Of a stretch of 64,000 nucleotides of DNA, positions 1 to 7,938 are shown one piece after another. Position numbers and translations under genes: made by a program. Where the stretch lies: the NCBI RefSeq assembly GCF_026163685.1, contig NZ_JAOXSR010000001.1:744001-808000 (forward strand). Reading direction: 5' to 3'. Positions within the stretch are counted from its first letter, which is position 1. Each line of letters opens with the position of its first letter. Origin of the DNA: Oerskovia flava (GTDB lineage: Bacteria > Actinomycetota > Actinomycetes > Actinomycetales > Cellulomonadaceae). Under the pieces are notes generated by a model. That model saw nothing but the letters and a program-made list of their open reading frames with translations. It was not told the origin of the DNA and did not search any database.

Positions 1-833
1 CCTGCCCAGCGGCCGGATCGGGGGTCGTCGCCGGGGGCGACGCGCTTGGTGCACGGTGCGCAGCCGATCGACGGGTAGCCGTCGTTCAGCAGCGGGTTGA
101 GGATCACCTGGTTCCGCGTGGCGTAGCCGAGCAGGTCGTCGAACGACCAGGCGGCCAGCGGGTTGATCTTCACGAGACCGTTCTTGTCGTCCCAGGTGAC
201 GAGCGGGGTGCCGGCACGGGTCGGGGCCTCGTCGCGGCGCACGCCCGTGACCCAGACCTCGTACCCGGCGAGGGTGCGCTGCAGCGGGACGACCTTGCGC
301 ATCTGGCAGCACGCCGCCGGGTCGCGGCCGAAGAGGTCCTTGCCGTGGGCGGCGTCCTGCTGTGCGACCGTGAGGTCCGGCAGGACGTCGACGATCGTCA
401 CGTCCATCTGCTGCTCGACGGCGTCGCGGGTGCCGACCGTCTCGGCGAAGTGGTACCCGGTGTCGAGGAAGAGCACGTCCACCCAGGGGGCCTGGGCGGC
501 GACCAGGTGCGGCAGGACCGCGTCCGCCATCGAGCAGGCCACGGCGATCGAGGTGCCGAACTCCCGCACGGCCCAGGCGACGACCTGCTCGGCGGTCGCC
601 TCCGGCGTCGTGGCACCGTCGACGCCGGGGGTCCCGGCGCCGTGCAGCTCGGCCTGGCCGCGCGCGACGATCTCACGCAGCTCGTCGGCGCTGCGCTTGC
701 CGCGCGCGTGCGCCGCGCGCTGCGCGTGGTGCTCGGCCTTGGCGGTCTCCCGACCTGCCGCCCGCGCCTGCGCGGCCGCCCGGAGCGCGGCCAGCGGGTC
801 GCTCGTGCTCGTGCCGCTCGTGCCCGCGCTCAC
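1..833 (-). CDS. cysH: Phosphoadenylyl/adenylyl-sulfate reductase (CysH), 3' end cut by window edge
   Basis: Assimilatory sulfate reduction in the cytoplasm: reduces APS (or PAPS) to sulfite with thioredoxin. The visible 277 residues carry the PAPS-reductase fold motifs VACSMADAVLPHL (substrate loop) and DTGYHFAET. They also carry the two cysteine pairs C175-C176 (in CCQMRKV) and C258/C261 (in GCAPCT), the CC...CXXC set that binds a [4Fe-4S] cluster. That cluster points to an APS-type enzyme rather than the enterobacterial PAPS type. The start is GTG at 833, overlapping the sir stop codon by four bases (GTGA), so the two genes are translationally coupled and sir is upstream. The C-terminal catalytic Cys lies beyond the window edge. 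Confidence 0.93.
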   Translation of the reverse strand, partial: MSAGTSGTSTSDPLAALRAAAQARAAGRETAKAEHHAQRAAHARGKRSADELREIVARGQAELHGAGTPGVDGATTPEATAEQVVAWAVREFGTSIAVACSMADAVLPHLVAAQAPWVDVLFLDTGYHFAETVGTRDAVEQQMDVTIVDVLPDLTVAQQDAAHGKDLFGRDPAACCQMRKVVPLQRTLAGYEVWVTGVRRDEAPTRAGTPLVTWDDKNGLVKINPLAAWSFDDLLGYATRNQVILNPLLNDGYPSIGCAPCTKRVAPGDDPRSGRWA

Positions 834-2569
834 GTGAGGGACCCCTCGTCCGCCCGGTGCGCCCACTGGGCGAAGGTCTCGTCGCCGGACTTCTCCGCCT
901 CGTACCGGCGCACGACCCGCTCGACGTAGTCGGGCAGGTCGTCGTTCGTGACCTTGAGCCCGCGCACGGTGCGACCGAGGCCTGCCTCCTCGCGGTCGTC
1001 CGAGGCCAGCCCGCCACCCAGGTGGACCTGGAAGCCGGGGACCTGCTGGCCGTCGTCGTCCAGGACGAGCTGGCCCTTGAGGCCGATGTCCGCGGTCTGG
1101 ATGCGGGCGCACGAGTTGGGGCAGCCGTTGATGTGCAGGGAGAGCGGCTTCATGCTCGACAGGTCGCCGAGGCGCTTCTCGAGGTCGTCGATCGCGCGCG
1201 CCGCGGCGGCCTTGGTCTCGACGATCGCGAGCTTGCAGTACTCGATGCCGGTGCAGGCGATGGTGCTGCGGCGGAACGGGCTGGGGTTCGCGTCCAGGCC
1301 GTGCTCCTTGAGCCCGGACACGACCTGCTCGACGTGCTCGTCCGGCACGTCCAGGACGAGGAGCTTCTGGTGCGGGGTGAGGCGCACCCGGTGGGAGCCG
1401 ACGGACTCCGCGAGGTCGGCGACCGCCGCGAGGATGCTGCCCGAGACCCGGCCCACGTACGGTGCCGCGCCGATGTAGTTGCGCCCGTCCTTCTGGCGGT
1501 GGACGCCGACGTGGTCGCCGGGCGCGCCGGGCTGCGGGGCGGGCGGCCCGTCCGGCAGGGCGTAGCCGAGGTACTCGGTCTCGAGGACCTCGCGGAACTT
1601 CGCGGGACCCCAGTCGGCGAGCAGGAACTTCAGGCGGGCCTTGTTGCGCAGGCGGCGGTAGCCGTAGTCGCGGAAGATCTGCACGACGCCGTGCCACACG
1701 TCGGGCACCTGCTCCTCGGTCGCGAAGACGCCGAGGCGCTCGCCGAGGCGGGGGTTGGCGGACAGCCCGCCGCCGACCCACACGTCGAAGCCGATGCCGA
1801 GCTCGGGGTGACGGTGCGCGACGAACGCGACGTCGTTGATCTCGTGGACCACGTCCTGGCTCGGGTGGCCGGTGATCGCGGTCTTGAACTTGCGGGGGAG
1901 GTTGGCGAGCTCGGGGACGCCGATGTAGCGCTGGGTGATCTCGGCGATCGCGCCCGCCGGGTCGATGAGCTCGTCGGCGGCGATGCCGGCGACCGGGCTG
2001 CCGAGCACGACGCGGGGGACGTCGCCGCAGGCCTCGGTCGTGCCGAGGTCGACGGCCTCGAGGCGGCGCCAGATCTCCGGCACGGCCTCCACCTCGATCC
2101 AGTGCAGCTGGATGTTCTGGCGGTCGGTGATATCGGCGCTGTCGCGGCCGAAGTCGCGCGAGATGCCCGCGATGACACGCAGCTGCTCGGTGGTCAGCGC
2201 GCCGCCGTCGATGCGCACGCGGAGCATGAAGTACTTGTCCTCGAGCTCGTGCGGCTCGAGCGTGGCCGTCTTCCCGCCGTCGATGCCGGGCTTGCGCTGC
2301 GTGTACAGGCCCCACCAGCGGAAGCGGCCGTGCAGGTCGTCGCCGGGGATCGAGTCGAAGCCGTCGCGCGAGTAGATCTCCTCGATCCGCTGGCGGACGT
2401 TGAGCCCGTTGTCCTCCTGCTTGAACTCCTCGTTGTGGTTCAGCGGTGCGGTGCCGTCGACCTTCCACTGCCCGTGGGGGCGGGCGGCGCGAGCGGGTCG
2501 GGCGGGGCGCGCGGCGGTGCCGGCCGGGCTGCCTGCGGCGGGGTCAGGCGCAGTGGTGGCCTGCGTCAT
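830..2569 (-). CDS. sir: Ferredoxin-dependent sulfite (nitrite/sulfite) reductase, siroheme type
   Basis: Reduces sulfite to sulfide, the step after CysH; 579 residues, a normal length for actinobacterial SirA/NirA proteins. Two ferredoxin-like repeats and two siroheme domains are recognisable. Ligands for the coupled siroheme/[4Fe-4S] centre are C439, C445, C483 and C487 (the CX5C...CX3C pattern, in ACTGIEYC and GCPNSCARIQ). The sequence is close to both sulfite and nitrite reductases. The four-base overlap with cysH and the Cys-rich leader upstream argue for sulfite. The N-terminal 40 residues are Ala/Pro-rich and probably disordered. Translation starts at ATG 2569, about 140 nt after the leader-peptide stop, so transcripts have a long regulated 5' region. 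Confidence 0.92.
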   Translation of the reverse strand: MTQATTAPDPAAGSPAGTAARPARPARAARPHGQWKVDGTAPLNHNEEFKQEDNGLNVRQRIEEIYSRDGFDSIPGDDLHGRFRWWGLYTQRKPGIDGGKTATLEPHELEDKYFMLRVRIDGGALTTEQLRVIAGISRDFGRDSADITDRQNIQLHWIEVEAVPEIWRRLEAVDLGTTEACGDVPRVVLGSPVAGIAADELIDPAGAIAEITQRYIGVPELANLPRKFKTAITGHPSQDVVHEINDVAFVAHRHPELGIGFDVWVGGGLSANPRLGERLGVFATEEQVPDVWHGVVQIFRDYGYRRLRNKARLKFLLADWGPAKFREVLETEYLGYALPDGPPAPQPGAPGDHVGVHRQKDGRNYIGAAPYVGRVSGSILAAVADLAESVGSHRVRLTPHQKLLVLDVPDEHVEQVVSGLKEHGLDANPSPFRRSTIACTGIEYCKLAIVETKAAAARAIDDLEKRLGDLSSMKPLSLHINGCPNSCARIQTADIGLKGQLVLDDDGQQVPGFQVHLGGGLASDDREEAGLGRTVRGLKVTNDDLPDYVERVVRRYEAEKSGDETFAQWAHRADEGSLT

Positions 2570-2638
2570 CGTGTTCCTCGTGTCCTCGTTCGGGGGCGGG
2601 GACGCGCGACGACGGATGCTCAGCGAGGGTGCGAGCGG

Positions 2639-2669
2639 CTGAGGACCGACGGCGCGCGCCGGTTCTCAG
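2639..2669 (-). promoter_or_regulatory. Hairpin in the sir-cysH leader region (candidate attenuator)
   Basis: On the minus strand, CTGAGAACCG (2669-2660) pairs with CGGTCCTCAG (2648-2639): ten positions with one A/C mismatch and an 11-nt GC-rich loop. It sits between the stop of the Cys-rich leader ORF (2709) and the sir start (2569), where an attenuator or sequestering element would lie. There is no U-tract, so it could act by Rho-dependent termination or by masking the translation start. The pairing is read from sequence; the function is inferred. Confidence 0.5.
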
Positions 2670-2708
2670 GAGGGAGCGAGCGGAGGCTCGCGCTGAGTGG
2701 GGCGCGGT

Positions 2709-2795
2709 TCAGCGACAACAGCTGAGACACGTGTGCGCGCACACCGGCATCCCGTGACGGGAGGTCACGAGGAGGGTGCGGGCTGCCGTGGTCAT
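2709..2795 (-). CDS. Cys-rich leader peptide upstream of sir-cysH
   Basis: A 28-residue ORF, too short for ordinary gene finders, that begins MTTAARTLL and ends CAHTCLSCCR. Four of its last ten codons are Cys. It lies 140 nt upstream of sir on the same strand, and a promoter-like element fits a transcript starting exactly at its ATG. In mycobacteria, leaderless short ORFs rich in Cys codons at their 3' end act as cysteine-responsive attenuators of downstream sulfur genes, and this has the same layout. Ribosome stalling at the Cys codons when charged tRNA-Cys is scarce would expose the sir-cysH mRNA. Translation has not been shown; the placement, codon content and promoter make it likely. Confidence 0.7.
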   Translation of the reverse strand: MTTAARTLLVTSRHGMPVCAHTCLSCCR

Positions 2796-2802
2796 GGCCA
2801 GA

Positions 2803-2831
2803 ACCGTACACGGCGGTCTCGCGAGCCGGAA
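2803..2831 (-). promoter_or_regulatory. Promoter of the leader peptide-sir-cysH transcript
   Basis: On the minus strand a -10 TACGGT (2808-2803) ends seven bases before the leader ATG (2795). A weak -35 TTCCGG (2831-2826) lies 17 bases further up. This spacing places the transcription start at or next to the A of the ATG, so the leader peptide would be read from a leaderless mRNA. Confidence 0.5.
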
Positions 2832-2918
2832 GACGTCGTCCGTATGGCGGACGGCCCGTCTCACGGGTGCGGCGCGAGCGTCCCGGGGCCACGCGGCGAA
2901 GATCACGGCCTCGGAATT

Positions 2919-2947
2919 TTCACGACACTGGTGTCAGCAAATACGAT
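2919..2947 (+). promoter_or_regulatory. Promoter of the small membrane protein gene at 2954
   Basis: -10 TACGAT (2942-2947) lies six bases before the ATG, with a possible -35 TTCACG (2919-2924) at 17-base spacing. The predicted start site is at the ATG, another leaderless layout. It is divergent from the sulfur-operon promoter. Confidence 0.45.
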
Positions 2948-2953
2948 GGCGGT

Positions 2954-3319
2954 ATGGAATTCCTCTACAACGTCTTCGTCACGCTCCACTTCGTCGGCTG
3001 GGCCATCGTCCTCGGTGGTTACCTCGCCTCGCTCCGGACCCCGGGCCTGTACAAGGGGGTCTTCCACGGCGCGCTGACCGCGCTCGTCGCCGGGATCGCC
3101 ATGGTCGGGATCGGGGAGGCCGCGGTCTGGGACGGCAACGGCCCGGACATGGCCAAGATCGGCGTCAAGCTCGTCGTCGCGCTCGTCATCGCCGTCCTCG
3201 CGTTCGTCGCGAAGCGGCAGGCCGCCAAGGCCTCGGACGGCGCGGTCGCCCCGGGTGTCAAGCACGCCATCGGCGGGCTGACGCTCGTCAACATCCTCGT
3301 CGCGGTGTTCTGGAACTGA
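2954..3319 (+). CDS. Small integral membrane protein of unknown function
   Basis: 121 residues, nearly all hydrophobic, with four likely membrane segments: about residues 5-25 (FVTLHFVGWAIVLGGYLAS), 40-60, 70-90 and 102-120. A short soluble loop WDGNGPDMAKIG separates segments 2 and 3, and a basic stretch KRQAAKAS separates 3 and 4. Start ATG 2954 is fixed by the -10 element immediately upstream. I do not recognise a named family; similar four-helix proteins are common in actinobacteria without assigned roles. It is divergent from the sulfate-reduction genes, so linkage to sulfur metabolism is only positional. Confidence 0.75.
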   Translation: MEFLYNVFVTLHFVGWAIVLGGYLASLRTPGLYKGVFHGALTALVAGIAMVGIGEAAVWDGNGPDMAKIGVKLVVALVIAVLAFVAKRQAAKASDGAVAPGVKHAIGGLTLVNILVAVFWN

Positions 3320-3350
3320 CTCTTCGCGCACCCTTGACCGAGGACTAGGT

Positions 3351-3375
3351 GCATGGTCCACTATTCGCATGGTCC
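3351..3375 (+). repeat. Direct repeat GCATGGTCC spanning the PadR gene start
   Basis: GCATGGTCC occurs at 3351-3359 and again at 3367-3375, a 16-base period. The second copy contains the ATG of the PadR gene, and a CACTAT/TATTCG-like -10 lies between the copies. A repeat spaced one and a half helical turns across a regulator's own start may be its operator. The repeat is seen; the role is inferred. Confidence 0.35.
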
Positions 3376-3920
3376 TCAGGTATCTGGTCCTCGGTCTCCT
3401 CACGGTCCGGCCCATGACGGGCTACGACCTCAAGCGCGCGTTCGACTCGTCGGTCCAGCACTTCTGGGCAGCCGACCGGTCGCAGCTCTACCGGACCCTC
3501 GCGGGGCTCGTGGACGCGGGCCTCGCGGAGGTCGAGGTCGTGCCGCAGGAGAGCTACCCCGACCGCAAGGTCCACCGGATCACGCCCGCGGGCCTCGCGG
3601 CGCTGCGCGAGTGGCTCGCGTCGCCCCTCGAGGCCGAGGACTCGCGCGAGCCGTTCCTCGGCCGGCTGTTCTTCGCCGACCAGCTCGACGACGACGGCGT
3701 CCGCACCCTGCTCGCGACGCGTCGTGCGCAGGCCGAGGCCACGATCGTGGGGCTCACCGCCGAGGCCGAGCGGGTCGCCCGGCACGTCGGTGCCGCCGAC
3801 CGTGCGGTCGAGCCCGACCGCGGCCTGGCTCTCCGCCTCGCGACCCTGCGCAACGGGCTCGCCCACGCACGTGCCGAGCTCGACTGGCTCGCCGAGACCG
3901 AGCGCGAGGTGCGCTCGTGA
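3369..3920 (+). CDS. PadR family transcriptional regulator
   Basis: 183 residues. The N-terminal winged helix (about 1-85) has the PadR signature LGLLTVRPMTGYDLKRAF...SQLYRTLAGLVDAGLAEVE...HRITPAG, with the beta-wing ending near residue 80. The C-terminal part (95-183) is the helical PadR C domain (Vir/PadR_2 type) used for dimerisation. PadR proteins usually repress an adjacent gene until they bind a small ligand. Here the next gene, a hydrolase, overlaps the regulator by four bases (GTGA), so the pair is one transcript and the regulator probably controls both. Confidence 0.9.
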   Translation: MVLRYLVLGLLTVRPMTGYDLKRAFDSSVQHFWAADRSQLYRTLAGLVDAGLAEVEVVPQESYPDRKVHRITPAGLAALREWLASPLEAEDSREPFLGRLFFADQLDDDGVRTLLATRRAQAEATIVGLTAEAERVARHVGAADRAVEPDRGLALRLATLRNGLAHARAELDWLAETEREVRS

Positions 3921-4741
3921 CCGGCCCGGCCGACGTCGGGCACCACCCGGCCGTGCGGCCGGCCCCGGCGGGTGCGGACCGGGCGTCCGTCGTCCTGCTG
4001 CACGGCGGGAACGTCGCGTCGTGGATGTGGGAGCCGCAGGTCGAGATGCTCGACGACCTCGACGTTCTCACGCCCGACCTGCCCGGCTTCGGCTCCCGCG
4101 CGGCCGAGGTGTGGGTGTCGCTCGACGCGACGGTCGACGACCTCGCCGCGAGGCTCGCCGCCGTCGCGACCGGTCGGGAGGTGCACGTCGTCGGGCTCTC
4201 GCTCGGCGGGATGGTCGCGCTGCGGCTGGCCGCCCGGCACCCGGACCTCGTCGCGTCCGTCCTGGCCGCCGGCGCCGTGGTGGACGGTGTGCACGGCCTC
4301 GCCGGGGCGTTCGGCCGCGCGCAGCTGCGCGTGTGGGACCGGCGCTGGTACTGGCGGGCACAGGCCCACGCCTACCGGTTGCCCCGTGACGCGCACGACG
4401 TGTTCGTGCGGACCGGCATGGCGATCCGGCGGGCCACCATGGCGCGGATCGTGGGGGAGATGTACGACGGTTCCTGGCCGACGGGGCTCGACACCTCCCG
4501 GACGCCCGTCCTCGCCGTCGCCGGGACCCGCGACATGGGCGCGGCGCGGACGGCCGTGGCCACGATCGCGCGCCGGCTTCCCGAGGCCGTCGTGCGCCTC
4601 GCCCCCGGCATGCACCACCAGTGGAGCGCCGAGGACCCCGAGCTCTTCGGCGAGATGATCCGCACCTGGGTGCTCGACGGCGTCGCGCACCCCGCGCTCG
4701 TGCCGCTCCCGCCCGAGCGCAGCGCGGGCGCAGGCCGGTAG
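3917..4741 (+). CDS. Alpha/beta-fold hydrolase
   Basis: 274 residues from GTG 3917, which overlaps the PadR stop. It shows the alpha/beta-hydrolase order: oxyanion motif LLHGGNVASWMW, DLPGFGSR strand, nucleophile elbow GLSLGG (Ser in GXSXG), acid in AGTRD, and catalytic His in GMHHQW near the end. There is a helical cap between about 140 and 200 and no signal peptide, so it is cytoplasmic. Substrate cannot be read from sequence; esterase or lactonase activity is plausible. Coupling to a PadR regulator suggests an inducible detoxification or small-ester degradation role. Confidence 0.85.
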   Translation: MTGPADVGHHPAVRPAPAGADRASVVLLHGGNVASWMWEPQVEMLDDLDVLTPDLPGFGSRAAEVWVSLDATVDDLAARLAAVATGREVHVVGLSLGGMVALRLAARHPDLVASVLAAGAVVDGVHGLAGAFGRAQLRVWDRRWYWRAQAHAYRLPRDAHDVFVRTGMAIRRATMARIVGEMYDGSWPTGLDTSRTPVLAVAGTRDMGAARTAVATIARRLPEAVVRLAPGMHHQWSAEDPELFGEMIRTWVLDGVAHPALVPLPPERSAGAGR

Positions 4742-4777
4742 CGCGCGCACCGGCGCGGGCGTGCGAGGGTTGGCCCC

Positions 4778-5260
4778 GTGAGCGTGGGTGCAGAGGTCCT
4801 GGTCGGTGTGGCGATCCTCGTCGGTCTCGTCGGGATCGTCGTGCAGGTGCTGCCCGGGAACGTGCTCGTGCTCGGCGCGATCCTCGTGTGGGCGATCGTC
4901 ACCGGCGGCACGACCGCCTGGGTGGTCTTCGCGCTCGCCGCGCTCGCGGTCGTGGTCGCGGAGACGGCGCAGTACGTGCTCGCCGGTCGCCACATGCGCC
5001 GTGCCGACGTGCCGTGGTCGACCCTCGTGTGGGGCGGGATCGCGGGCGTCGTCGGGTTCTTCGTCATCCCGGTCGTCGGGCTGTTCGTCGGCTTCGTGCT
5101 CGCGGTGTTCGTCGCGGAGCTGCTGCGCCGCCGGGACCGCCGCGCCGCCTGGCGCGCGACCGTCGCCGCGATGCAGGCCACCGGCATCACGATCGTCGTC
5201 CAGCTGCTCGGCGGCCTGCTGGCGGCCGCGGCCTGGGGCGTCGGGCTGGTCGTCACCTGA
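4778..5260 (+). CDS. DUF456 family membrane protein
   Basis: 160 residues from GTG 4778. Gly/Val-rich membrane segments lie at roughly 5-25, 28-60, 85-115 and 135-158, with the family's VGIVVQVLPGNVLVLGAILVWA opening and the GFFVIPVVGLFVGFVLAVFVAELLRRRD central motif typical of DUF456. Proteins of this family are widespread and uncharacterised. It precedes the pcrA helicase gene by 32 bases on the same strand, but pcrA appears to have its own promoter. Confidence 0.85.
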   Translation: MSVGAEVLVGVAILVGLVGIVVQVLPGNVLVLGAILVWAIVTGGTTAWVVFALAALAVVVAETAQYVLAGRHMRRADVPWSTLVWGGIAGVVGFFVIPVVGLFVGFVLAVFVAELLRRRDRRAAWRATVAAMQATGITIVVQLLGGLLAAAAWGVGLVVT

Positions 5261-5292
5261 GTGTCGGTCGGGGCGCCTAGGCTGGTGGCGAT

Positions 5293-7938
5293 ATGACATC
5301 GCTCTTCGAGAACCTGCCCCTGCCCGGACTCGACGGACCCTTCGACGGGCGCCGCATCGACTACGGCGGCACCTCCGGCCTGCCCACGGTCGCGCCCCGC
5401 GTGGACTCCGCCGAGGAGCGCCCCGCCCGCCGCGGTGCCTTCGCGCACATCGATCCGGCCTCGCTGCTCGACGGGCTCAACCCCGAGCAGGCCCAGGCCG
5501 TGGTCCACGAGGGCGGTCCGCTCCTGATCGTCGCCGGCGCCGGCTCGGGCAAGACGCGGGTGCTCACGCACCGGATCGCGCACCTGCTCGCCACGGGTCG
5601 CGCGCGGGCGGGGGAGATCCTCGCGATCACCTTCACCAACAAGGCCGCGGCGGAGATGCGCGAGCGCGTCGAGGGCCTCATCGGTCCCGCCGCCCAGCGC
5701 ATGTGGGTCTCGACGTTCCACTCGGCGTGCACGCGGATCCTGCGCCGCGAGGCCCAGACGCTCGGCATCAAGTCCAGCTTCTCGATCTACGACGCCGCCG
5801 ACTCCCAGCGCCTCATCACCCTCGTGACGCGCGAGCTCGACCTGGACCCGAAGAAGTACCCGGCGCGCTCGCTCGCGAACAAGATCTCCGACCTGAAGAA
5901 CGAGCTCGTCGACCCCGAGACGTACGTGCGCGAGTCCGGGGCGCGGGCGGTCGACGAGGACCCGGCCGAGGGCAGGGCGCAGGTCCCGGAGTTCGACCAG
6001 GTGCTCGCCGACGTCTACACCCGCTACCAGGCGCGGCTCGCCCAGGCCCACGCCCTGGACTTCGACGACATCATCATGACGACCGTCAACCTCCTGCAGG
6101 CGTTCCCCGCGGTCGCCGAGCACTACCGGCGCCGGTTCCGCCACGTCCTGGTCGACGAGTACCAGGACACCAACCACGCCCAGTACGTGCTGGTGCGCGA
6201 GCTCGCGGGCGTCGGCGCCGCCTCGGCCGCGGCGAACGCGCCCGACGACGCCCAGGCCGTCGCGCTGCACCCGGCCGAGCTGACCGTCGTCGGCGACGCG
6301 GACCAGTCGATCTACGCGTTCCGCGGCGCGACGATCCGCAACATCCTCGAGTTCGAGGCCGACTACCCGGACGCGCGCACCATTCTGCTCGAGCAGAACT
6401 ACCGCTCCACGCAGAACATCCTCAGCGCGGCGAACGCCGTCATCTCGCGGAACCCGGACCGCAAGCCGAAGCGCCTGTGGACCGACTCGGGCGCGGGCGC
6501 CCGGATCATCGGGTACGTCGCGGACAACGAGCACGAGGAGGCGCGCTTCGTCGCGGAGGAGATCGACCGCCTCGGCGACACCGACGGCGTGCGTCCCGGC
6601 GACGTCGCGGTGTTCTACCGGACCAACGCGCAGTCGCGCGCCCTGGAGGAGGTGCTCATCCGCGTCGGCCTGCCGTACAAGGTCGTCGGCGGCACCCGGT
6701 TCTACGAGCGGCGCGAGATCAAGGACGCGGTCGCGTACCTGCGCGCCCTGGCGAACGTGGACGACGACGTCAACCTGCGTCGGGTGCTCAACGTGCCCAA
6801 GCGCGGGCTCGGGGACCGCGCGGAGGCGCTCGTCGCGGCCTTCGCAGACCGGGAGCGCATCTCGTTCGGGGCGGCGCTCGAGCGCGCCGAGGAGATCGGC
6901 GGCATGACGACGCGCACGCTCAACCCGCTGCGTGCCTTCCGTGAGCTGTTCCGCGGGCTCGTCGAGCTCGTCGAGTCGGGCGCGACGCCCGCGGACATCC
7001 TGGGCGCGGTGCTCGACCGCACGGGGTACCTCGCCGAGCTGCGCGCGTCCGACGACCCGCAGGACGCCTCCCGCGTGGAGAACCTCGCCGAGCTGCACGC
7101 GGTCGCCGCCGAGTTCGGCGAGCTCGAGCCGGACGGCGACCTCGCGGACTTCCTCGAGCGGGTCTCGCTCGTCGCGGACTCCGACCAGATCCCCAGCGAG
7201 GACGTCGCCGACGGTGCGCAGGAGGGTGCGGCCCCGACGGTCGACCCCGGCGTCGTGACGCTCATGACCCTGCACACCGCGAAGGGCCTCGAGTTCCCCG
7301 TCGTCTTCCTCACGGGCATGGAGGACGGGACGTTCCCGCACATGCGCTCGCTGCACGACGACGCCGAGCTGGCCGAGGAACGGCGCCTCGCCTACGTGGG
7401 CATCACCCGGGCGCGCGAGCGGCTGTACATCTCCCGCTCGGCCGTCCGGTCGGCCTGGGGCATGGCGAACGAGTTCCCGCCGAGCCGGTTCCTCGACGAG
7501 GTCCCCGAGGAGCTGTGGGACTGGCGGCGGCGCGAGTCGAGCATGCAGACGCTGCGCACCGGTGGCTCCGTCTGGGGCCGTGGCTCCGGCGGTGGGTACG
7601 GCTCCGGTGGCGGGTACGGGTCGTCGACCCGGGGCCCCCGGGCCGGGGTCCAGAGCCGGCACGACGCGACCTCAGCGTCGACGCGGTCGTCGGCAGGGCG
7701 AGGGGTCCGGTCGACGGGCACCGGGTCGGGCACCGCGTCGTTCGGGTCGGCGACGCCCCGCAAGGACGCCGACATCCCGAGCCTGGCGGTCGGCGACAAG
7801 GTCACGCACGACGCGTACGGGCTCGGGACGGTCGTCGGGGTCGAGGGAGCGGGGAACAACGCCGTCGCGAAGATCGACTTCGGCGAGGACGGCACCAAGC
7901 GGCTGCTGCTGCGCTACTCACCCGTCACCAAGCTCTGA
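5293..7938 (+). CDS. pcrA: ATP-dependent 3'-5' DNA helicase PcrA/UvrD
   Basis: 881 residues, superfamily 1A helicase of repair and replication. Walker A GAGSGKT with K87, motif II DEYQD at D288-E289, motif III GDADQSIYAFRGA, motif IV QNYRS, and motif VI YVGITRARERLY. An Ala-rich insertion (about 310-330) interrupts domain 1B/2A between the DEYQD helix and motif III. A Gly/Ser-rich linker (about 755-825, GGGYGS repeats) leads to a C-terminal Tudor-like RNA-polymerase-binding domain (VGDKVTHDAYGLGTVVGVEG...IDFG) that identifies the PcrA/UvrD1 type. A TAGGCT -10 lies nine bases before ATG 5293. Its 3' end overlaps the convergent Clp-N gene by 21 bases. Confidence 0.96.
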   Translation: MTSLFENLPLPGLDGPFDGRRIDYGGTSGLPTVAPRVDSAEERPARRGAFAHIDPASLLDGLNPEQAQAVVHEGGPLLIVAGAGSGKTRVLTHRIAHLLATGRARAGEILAITFTNKAAAEMRERVEGLIGPAAQRMWVSTFHSACTRILRREAQTLGIKSSFSIYDAADSQRLITLVTRELDLDPKKYPARSLANKISDLKNELVDPETYVRESGARAVDEDPAEGRAQVPEFDQVLADVYTRYQARLAQAHALDFDDIIMTTVNLLQAFPAVAEHYRRRFRHVLVDEYQDTNHAQYVLVRELAGVGAASAAANAPDDAQAVALHPAELTVVGDADQSIYAFRGATIRNILEFEADYPDARTILLEQNYRSTQNILSAANAVISRNPDRKPKRLWTDSGAGARIIGYVADNEHEEARFVAEEIDRLGDTDGVRPGDVAVFYRTNAQSRALEEVLIRVGLPYKVVGGTRFYERREIKDAVAYLRALANVDDDVNLRRVLNVPKRGLGDRAEALVAAFADRERISFGAALERAEEIGGMTTRTLNPLRAFRELFRGLVELVESGATPADILGAVLDRTGYLAELRASDDPQDASRVENLAELHAVAAEFGELEPDGDLADFLERVSLVADSDQIPSEDVADGAQEGAAPTVDPGVVTLMTLHTAKGLEFPVVFLTGMEDGTFPHMRSLHDDAELAEERRLAYVGITRARERLYISRSAVRSAWGMANEFPPSRFLDEVPEELWDWRRRESSMQTLRTGGSVWGRGSGGGYGSGGGYGSSTRGPRAGVQSRHDATSASTRSSAGRGVRSTGTGSGTASFGSATPRKDADIPSLAVGDKVTHDAYGLGTVVGVEGAGNNAVAKIDFGEDGTKRLLLRYSPVTKL

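Noticed and set aside
4372-7662. A 1096-codon antisense frame opposite pcrA, and similar long mirrors opposite sir (857-2725) and the PadR/hydrolase pair
   Set aside because: All are compositionally biased shadows of well-recognised genes on the other strand, with no start signal or family features.
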